Shown here piece by piece: positions 6,388-9,512 of a stretch of 9,512 nucleotides of DNA. The translations under genes were made by a program, and so were the position numbers. Each line of letters opens with the position of its first letter. The first letter of the stretch is position 1. The notes under the pieces are model-generated. The model worked only from the letters and a program-made list of their open reading frames with translations, made no database searches and was not told the origin of the DNA. The stretch is from Candidatus Shapirobacteria bacterium (GTDB lineage: Bacteria > Patescibacteriota > Microgenomatia > UBA12405), in NCBI GenBank assembly GCA_026395315.1, contig JAPLYY010000021.1, positions 1 to 9,512 of the forward strand. Reading direction: 5' to 3'.

Positions 6388-6503
6388 ATCTTATTTAGAA
6401 TCGATACCTTGATTGTCACTATAAAATTGGCTTTGAGGCGCTCGCAACGGAGGCGGGCGTTGCCAGCGCCATTCCCGACAATTCGAAAAATCCATTTCTG
6501 TGG
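6388..6503 (-). repeat. Right arm of the ~116-bp inverted repeat
   Basis: Reverse complement of 4855-4970, with 93 identical bases (6411-6503) and four mismatches in the remaining 23. Sequence identity stops at the TGG codon at 6501-6503: the left copy continues GCATGC into the tRNA, while this one continues ACTGTG. Confidence 0.95.
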
Positions 6504-6545
6504 ACTGTGTACGAACAAATTCGGACTCAATTTAAAAAATTATAG
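6399..6545 (+). pseudogene. Detached 3' end of a serine recombinase gene, with an alternative C-terminus
   Basis: Read in frame from 6399, 48 codons match the recombinase C-terminus (NRYLDCHYKIGFEAL...NPFLW). They then continue TVYEQIRTQFKKL and stop at TAG 6543-6545. An in-frame TAG (6396-6398) immediately precedes the segment, where the intact gene has ATA AAT, so as it stands it is not expressed as protein. The tail looks like a normal end of a large serine recombinase, unlike the tRNA-derived tail of the complete gene. It may be a relic of a second recombinase in plus orientation, or the resting half of an invertible arrangement in which the catalytic body can join either tail. Confidence 0.8.
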
Positions 6546-6553
6546 CATTTTGC

Positions 6554-6597
6554 GCCCCGCTCGCCGCGGGTGGGGGGCGCGGCGAAAACAGCGGGGC
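6554..6597 (+). repeat. GC-rich two-part stem-loop
   Basis: The outer stem GCCCCGCT (6554-6561) pairs perfectly with AGCGGGGC (6590-6597). The inner stem CGCCGCG (6562-6568) pairs with CGCGGCG (6578-6584). The loop is the G-rich GGTGGGGGG and there is a one-sided AAAAC bulge. It starts 8 bp after the stop of the detached recombinase C-terminus. No T-run follows, so it is not a standard terminator. It could be a recombination-site hairpin, a transcription barrier or a mobile-element end. Confidence 0.75.
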
Positions 6598-6606
6598 TCG
6601 ATTAAA

Positions 6607-6622
6607 GAAAAAGTCGGCTCGG
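6607..6622 (+). repeat. 16-bp fragment of the recombinase coding region
   Basis: AAAAAGTCGGCTCGGA equals the coding strand of recombinase codons for KKVGSD (minus strand about 4972-4987). In the intact gene this segment lies immediately upstream of the codons duplicated at 6388-6503. Here it lies downstream of them, i.e. in permuted order but the same orientation. It abuts the right copy of the 20-bp inverted repeat. Confidence 0.75.
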
Positions 6623-6642
6623 ATAAAAACGCAAAAATTTTA
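6623..6642 (+). repeat. Right copy of the perfect 20-bp inverted repeat
   Basis: Exact reverse complement of 6364-6383 (ends ...CGCAAAAATTTTA). Together the copies bound a 279-bp segment that could in principle be inverted by recombination, or could fold as the arms of a large cruciform. Confidence 0.85.
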
Positions 6643-6655
6643 TGAAATTAAATTA

Positions 6656-6684
6656 TTACAAAGTTATTTTATATTATTTATAAT
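6656..6684 (+). promoter_or_regulatory. Promoter-like sequence in the AT-rich spacer
   Basis: TTACAA (6656-6661) and a consensus TATAAT (6679-6684) are spaced by 17 bp. A transcript would start near 6691 and meet the hairpin at 6753-6780 after about 90 nt, with no convincing ORF in between. The surrounding DNA is very AT-rich, so a chance match is possible. Apart from the repeats listed, the spacer 6643-6750 shows nothing else. Confidence 0.4.
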
Positions 6685-6752
6685 ACAAACATTTATTTAT
6701 GACCCAAGTAAATACATAAACTGATTTTAGACACTGCACCAGTTAAAAAAAC

Positions 6753-6781
6753 AAATACCCCCGAATTAACGGGGGTATTTT
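6753..6781 (-). terminator. Terminator of the 6801-7891 operon (possibly bidirectional)
   Basis: The 11-bp stem AAATACCCCCG (6753-6763) with CGGGGGTATTT (6770-6780) has a six-base loop. On the minus strand it is followed by GTTTTTTT, giving a standard rho-independent terminator 20 bp beyond the stop of the 107-aa gene. On the plus strand ATTTTATAT follows, so weak termination in that direction is also possible. Confidence 0.85.
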
Positions 6782-6800
6782 ATATACACATCTAAATTTA

Positions 6801-7124
6801 CTAGGCAGCTAAAGTATCTTGTATTTGTTTATCGTCGAAATCAAAGGTCTTTTCGGCGGTATCAACTTCGTTTCCAGCAATTTCATTAGCCTTGTCTAAC
6901 TCGCTAGCAAAACTCTCAAGGGCAATGGCTACCTGCTCCATAGTATCTGCCTCAATGTTTGCAAGTTCGGTTTCGGTATCAATAATCCCCAAAAGTTTTT
7001 CTTTTCCTTCTTTGGTTAAAAAACTTTTCTCTATTGCTTCATCTAAAACCTGATTCATAACTGTTAAAGACTCGGCTGAAAAGCCAGCTTTGTTTAAGAT
7101 TTCTTTTACTTGTTGTAAATCCAT
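6801..7124 (-). CDS. 107-aa acidic helical protein of unknown function
   Basis: Family not recognised. The sequence is rich in Glu, Asp, Ala and Leu, has no Cys or Trp, and looks largely alpha-helical throughout. It has no signal peptide or membrane segment, so it is probably a cytosolic small helical bundle or adaptor. The start lies 23 bp after the stop of the 247-aa gene on the same strand, and a strong terminator follows the stop, so the two form a short operon. The leader before the ATG is A/T-rich without a Shine-Dalgarno. The acidic character could complement the more basic, Ala/Lys/Arg-rich partner protein, but an interaction is only a guess. Confidence 0.75.
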   Translation of the reverse strand: MDLQQVKEILNKAGFSAESLTVMNQVLDEAIEKSFLTKEGKEKLLGIIDTETELANIEADTMEQVAIALESFASELDKANEIAGNEVDTAEKTFDFDDKQIQDTLAA

Positions 7125-7147
7125 ATTTTTATTTATTTAACTTTTAA

Positions 7148-7891
7148 TTATTTGGTCTGAATAGATGCAACTATGGCTCTAGTACGTCCAAAAACTTGGT
7201 TAGCTTGTTCTCTTCTATCGGCCGCTTTTTGAGTCAACTCTGACGATCTGGCTCTGGCAGCATCTCTAGCACCTTCTATGCTAGTGGCTTGTCGAGTAGT
7301 AGCTTCTTGAATTGCTGTCATTTGCTCTTGTAGCGCCTGAACACGAGCCTCACCTTGTAGTTTGGTTAAATTAGCCCTCATCTCATGCTTTTGTGCTTGA
7401 GACTCTGCTCGACTTGACTGCCATTCTTTGACGACAGCTGGTAATTCATAAACCTGTTGTAGTCTGTTTTCCACAGGCTCAGCAATGTTAGTTAAACCCC
7501 ACACAGCAGCTCTGGTAGAAAGTTCTTCAATTTTAGCTTTGGTGGCATCTCTCGTTTCTTCATATTTAGTCACCAACCTATTTTTTGCATCTACAGCCCG
7601 ACTAACAAGTCTATCTTTAGTATCAATGACACTTTCTTTGGCTCTTGTGGCGGCTTCCACAACGGCATCTCTAACTTCCCCAGCCTTTTCCTTTCCAGCT
7701 TTTACCGTTTCCCTTCCAAGATAAGCTGCTGCATCAGGAGACCCAAGTGCAAAATCCACCGTTTTTGTAATTTTCTCCTTAATCCCCTTGAAAAAACCAC
7801 TGATTTTTTCCGAAGCAACTTTACGTCGCTCTGCCCCCCGCTCAAGGGCTACGTTTTTAGCGGTTTCAAGAACATTTGTTTGACCTTCCAT
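7148..7891 (-). CDS. 247-aa LEA-like/coiled-coil protein
   Basis: The protein is highly charged, Ala-, Lys-, Arg- and Glu-rich, lacks Cys and is predicted by eye to be nearly all helical. Residues about 60-125 carry loosely repeated 11-residue-like amphipathic units (KEKAGEVRDAVVEAATRAKES, DTKDRLVSRAVDAKNRL), which resemble LEA group 3 or apolipoprotein-like repeats. After a short break with Trp and Pro (about 130-157) comes a second coiled-coil region (about 160-235). There is no signal peptide or membrane segment. LEA-like proteins are associated with desiccation or membrane protection and phasin-like proteins with granule coating; neither role can be assigned here. It is the first gene of the operon, under the promoter at 7929-7957. 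Confidence 0.75.
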   Translation of the reverse strand: MEGQTNVLETAKNVALERGAERRKVASEKISGFFKGIKEKITKTVDFALGSPDAAAYLGRETVKAGKEKAGEVRDAVVEAATRAKESVIDTKDRLVSRAVDAKNRLVTKYEETRDATKAKIEELSTRAAVWGLTNIAEPVENRLQQVYELPAVVKEWQSSRAESQAQKHEMRANLTKLQGEARVQALQEQMTAIQEATTRQATSIEGARDAARARSSELTQKAADRREQANQVFGRTRAIVASIQTK

Positions 7892-7928
7892 ATTTGTCTA
7901 TGTTTAATTATTAAAATTTAATCTCCAA

Positions 7929-7957
7929 ATTATACCTCTACCACAATACTAGTGCAA
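7929..7957 (-). promoter_or_regulatory. Promoter of the helical-protein operon
   Basis: On the minus strand TTGCAC (7952-7957) and consensus TATAAT (7929-7934) are separated by 17 bp. The start site near 7922 leaves a leader of about 31 nt before the ATG at 7891. The adjoining palindrome at 7960-7979 lies just upstream of the -35. Confidence 0.6.
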
Positions 7958-7959
7958 TG

Positions 7960-7979
7960 CAGAAAACGGCATGTTTCTG
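7960..7979. promoter_or_regulatory. Candidate operator between the operon and the XRE gene
   Basis: CAGAAA and TTTCTG form an inverted repeat with an 8-bp spacer (7960-7965 and 7974-7979), located between the divergent 7891 and 7991 genes. Its size and placement fit a dimeric XRE-type regulator controlling itself and the neighbouring operon. Only one copy is seen, so this is tentative. Confidence 0.4.
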
Positions 7980-7990
7980 TCTAATAAGGT

Positions 7991-8257
7991 ATGGAGCCAA
8001 AAACTCTCACTTTTGAGAGCACACCACAACTACGACGAGAAGAGAAGAAAGAATTTGCTGTCATGATTGGCAAGTATTTACGGAAGATAAGGGTAACAAA
8101 GGACATTAGCCAAGAACAATTATCAGTTAAGGCTGGTTATTACTACACATATGTCAACAAAATTGAACAAGGTAAGTATTCACCCAGTCTCCATACAATT
8201 TGGAGGTTATCCAATTGTCTTGGTTTATCTTTAGAGGAGTTTTTTCGGGGTTTCTAA
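7991..8257 (+). CDS. Small XRE-family helix-turn-helix regulator
   Basis: 88 residues from the ATG at 7991, or 64 from an ATG at 8063 that starts exactly at the DNA-binding domain (MIGKYLRKIR). The domain shows the five-helix XRE/HTH_3 pattern: IGKYLRKIRVTKDISQEQL, then VKAGYYYTYVNKIEQGKYSP as the helix-turn-helix with recognition helix, then LHTIWRLSNCLGLSLEEFF. It is a whole-domain repressor-type protein with no effector domain. It is divergent from the LEA-like operon and most likely controls that promoter and itself. Neither start has a strong Shine-Dalgarno. The longer form adds 24 charged residues of unknown role. Confidence 0.85.
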   Translation: MEPKTLTFESTPQLRREEKKEFAVMIGKYLRKIRVTKDISQEQLSVKAGYYYTYVNKIEQGKYSPSLHTIWRLSNCLGLSLEEFFRGF

Positions 8258-8321
8258 CGAAGGTGGGCAGTTGTGTTTTTTGTCAATAGCAAATTATTGC
8301 CATATGTACGGTTAAATGTAT

Positions 8322-8346
8322 TGTGTTATTGAAACACCTGTGATAT
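8322..8346 (+). promoter_or_regulatory. Promoter of the small structured RNA
   Basis: TTGTGT is followed after 17 bp by TATATT preceded by TGA (extended -10, TGATATATT at about 8341-8349). Transcription would start at about 8356-8360, immediately before the structured RNA. Exact -35 placement is approximate. The rest of the spacer 8258-8320 shows nothing recognisable. Confidence 0.45.
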
Positions 8347-8355
8347 ATTGTATTA

Positions 8356-8425
8356 AAGGTTCTCCCTCAACGACAAGAGCCCCTGGGCTCTTCTGTAAAA
8401 AGATAGTTGGGGGAGTCATTTTTTT
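8356..8425 (+). ncRNA. Compact structured small RNA of about 65-70 nt with its own terminator
   Basis: A closing helix of 10 bp pairs CTCCCTCAAC (8362-8371) with GTTGGGGGAG (8406-8415), including one T-G pair. It encloses a perfect hairpin AAGAGCC-CCTG-GGCTCTT region (8375-8392), a 3-nt 5' linker and a 13-nt A-rich 3' linker (TGTAAAAAGATA). The helix is followed by TCA and seven Ts (8419-8425), giving intrinsic termination. A promoter-like sequence ends about 10 bp upstream, and no ORF fits. No Rfam family is recognised by eye. Alternatives are an elaborate terminator for the XRE transcript, or a regulatory leader, although nothing on the plus strand lies downstream. Confidence 0.6.
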
Positions 8426-8428
8426 AGG

Positions 8429-9118
8429 CTAGTAAAACAACTGTTTCCCCATTCGGAAAATATCAAATTCACTTTTTATTTTGCTTTTAATTATTTGGTA
8501 TGGTCTTAATTCGTTTCGTTCATGTTTGACAGCTATCGCCCAACAACAATAATCTGATATTTGATTGTTTATATCAGCCTGTGAGCTATGAAAATAAATG
8601 TTAAACGGAATTGTAGATTCATTAATTAAATACTTTTTTAATGATTTGGTGATTATTTGTCGTTTATTATTGGTAAATATTGATGACAATACGATTACAA
8701 TTTGGTCGACTTTTGTTTTTTGGTATCGGTGACAAATGTATTGTAATAAATTTTGACAGATGATTCGGTAAAATTCGTATTCAGCCATTACGGATTTACT
8801 TTTCTTAATATCAAATTCTTTATACAAGCTTGGATGGGCTTTGTTCTTTTGGGCGATTACACTATCGATTTCAAAATCAGTAAGTTTAGAAATCAGGTCA
8901 AAAGTATTGTCTCTGACTATTTGTTTATCTTCTGTCGCATGGAAATACTCAAGATTATTATTTTCTGATAATAGTTTATATCTAAGTTTAAGAAACGATT
9001 CTCTGTTTTGTGTTGGAACTAAGGATGAAATTGATGTCAAAATAAAGTATTTTGAACCTTTTTGGGAAAAATCAAAATTTCCCGATTCATCGATAAAAAT
9101 AAACAGGCAATTCTTCAT
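8429..9118 (-). CDS. DUF3800 family protein
   Basis: 229 residues beginning with the family signature IFIDESGNF (D10-E11-S12-G13), followed by a beta-strand YFILTSI and the HATEDKQ segment with H60. Near the C-terminus is SSQADINNQISDYCCWAI with D189, matching the late conserved Asp of the family. DUF3800 proteins have an RNase H-like arrangement of acidic residues and occur often in mobile and phage-defence regions, but their biochemical activity is not established. The gene follows the 113-aa gene by 3 bp, so the two form an operon. The base composition is visibly AT-richer than the T4SS-like genes on the left. Length is close to that usual for the family and the frame is intact. Confidence 0.82.
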   Translation of the reverse strand: MKNCLFIFIDESGNFDFSQKGSKYFILTSISSLVPTQNRESFLKLRYKLLSENNNLEYFHATEDKQIVRDNTFDLISKLTDFEIDSVIAQKNKAHPSLYKEFDIKKSKSVMAEYEFYRIICQNLLQYICHRYQKTKVDQIVIVLSSIFTNNKRQIITKSLKKYLINESTIPFNIYFHSSQADINNQISDYCCWAIAVKHERNELRPYQIIKSKIKSEFDIFRMGKQLFY

Positions 9119-9121
9119 ATT

Positions 9122-9463
9122 TTAAACAATTGGTTGATAATCTTTAGGATCGACTATTATTTCACCAAAATCAATTCCAAATGATATTCCATTTTCAATT
9201 GGAATTTGATTATTTAAGTTTACAAATTTCTGTCGGGTAATTTCTAATGCATAATTTTCAATTGAATCTTGTTTTAATTCAATTTTATTTAATTGTAAAT
9301 ATTCTTTGCCAAACCAAACATAATATTCTTTTATTAAACTATCGGCTTGTGGCTCGTTAGATATAAACCTAATAATTACCCGATATCCCCAATTACCGAC
9401 TGGAGTAAAACCATCATTTTGGATTTGGGCAAAAACATCATTAATTAATTCGATTTGTTTCAT
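9122..9463 (-). CDS. 113-aa protein of unknown function, operon partner of the DUF3800 gene
   Basis: Family not recognised. The N-terminal 18 residues are helical (ELINDVFAQIQNDGF). The rest has alternating hydrophobic stretches suggesting a beta-rich small domain (YRVIIRFI, EYYVWFG, ISFGIDFGEIIVDP). There is no signal peptide, membrane segment or Cys. The stop lies 3 bp before the DUF3800 start, so co-expression is near certain. The DNA is strongly AT-rich (15 G/C in the 60 bases 9181-9240 by hand count, against 30 in 1681-1740), which supports recent acquisition. A toxin-antitoxin or defence pair is possible but nothing in the sequence proves it. Confidence 0.75.
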   Translation of the reverse strand: MKQIELINDVFAQIQNDGFTPVGNWGYRVIIRFISNEPQADSLIKEYYVWFGKEYLQLNKIELKQDSIENYALEITRQKFVNLNNQIPIENGISFGIDFGEIIVDPKDYQPIV

Positions 9464-9492
9464 AAATATATTTTACTCTTATTTCTTGGTTT

Positions 9493-9512
9493 AAAATCGC
9501 GCGCGCAAAAAA
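9493..9512 (+). repeat. 20-bp copy of recombinase coding sequence at the window edge
   Basis: AAAATCGCGCGCGCAAAAAA is the exact reverse complement of 5018-5037, i.e. the recombinase codons for KIARAKN. The match stops at 9492 on the left and is cut by the window end on the right, so it may be the beginning of a longer copy. It is low in complexity, so length beyond 9512 decides its meaning. Confidence 0.65.

Noticed and set aside
6409..6645. 78-codon plus-strand frame through the right inverted repeat
   Set aside because: It is in a different frame from the recombinase-homologous codons and runs through the GC-rich hairpin, giving Arg-rich low-information sequence; the homologous frame is 6399-6545.
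8753..9125. Plus-strand frames opposite the DUF3800 gene
   Set aside because: They are antisense of a recognised family member and have no supporting start or homology.
1..9512. CRISPR array
   Set aside because: No set of regularly spaced direct repeats of 23-40 bp is present; the repeats found are inverted or single fragments of the recombinase gene.

Overview
The window looks like chromosomal DNA of a Candidate Phyla Radiation (Patescibacteria) bacterium, perhaps Microgenomates-like. This rests on overall resemblance: a T4SS-type coupling ATPase of the CPR kind, a small FtsB/DivIC-like division protein, a Xer-like recombinase with an altered catalytic core, start codons almost without Shine-Dalgarno sequences, and intergenic spacers rich in small quasi-palindromes. 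No rRNA or other firm taxonomic marker is present, so the placement is an inference.

Left part (1-4400), backbone. A divergent promoter region (about 150-205) separates the N-terminus of a membrane protein on the minus strand from a two-gene plus-strand unit. That unit encodes a 115-aa protein of unknown function and a 777-aa membrane-anchored VirD4/TraD-like ATPase, joined by an ATGA overlap. On the minus strand follow a tyrosine recombinase (start re-assigned to 3971) and a 70-aa four-cysteine protein. An FtsB/DivIC-like gene is divergent from the recombinase.

Middle (4468-4857), tRNA cluster. There are two tRNAs with anticodon CAT (both probably elongator Met, or one Ile2) and a tRNA-Ile with the rare anticodon TAT. 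The last one lacks an encoded CCA, has C in place of the invariant T55, and is the junction with an integrated element.

Right part (about 4855-9512), accessory DNA. A 519-aa large serine recombinase on the minus strand reads straight into the tRNA-Ile, so its last 19 codons are antisense tRNA. The codons just before that tail (residues 462-500) occur a second time in inverted orientation at 6388-6503, where they continue into a different, natural-looking C-terminus ending at 6545. The recombinase is therefore bracketed by about 116-bp inverted repeats of its own 3' end. Two further short pieces of its 3' coding region lie in the same plus orientation at 6607-6622 and at the very end of the window (9493-9512). 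A perfect 20-bp inverted repeat (6364-6383 and 6623-6642) and a GC-rich hairpin accompany the second C-terminus. Beyond these lie cargo genes: an operon of two helical proteins (one LEA-like), a divergent XRE regulator, a compact structured RNA with its own promoter and terminator, and an AT-rich pair of genes for a DUF3800 protein and an unknown protein.

The most interesting hypothesis is a modular island. A serine recombinase would use, or be rearranged around, copies of its own 3' end, so that inversion swaps its C-terminal tail and direct copies flank a cargo block. An assembly artefact at repeats must be excluded first.
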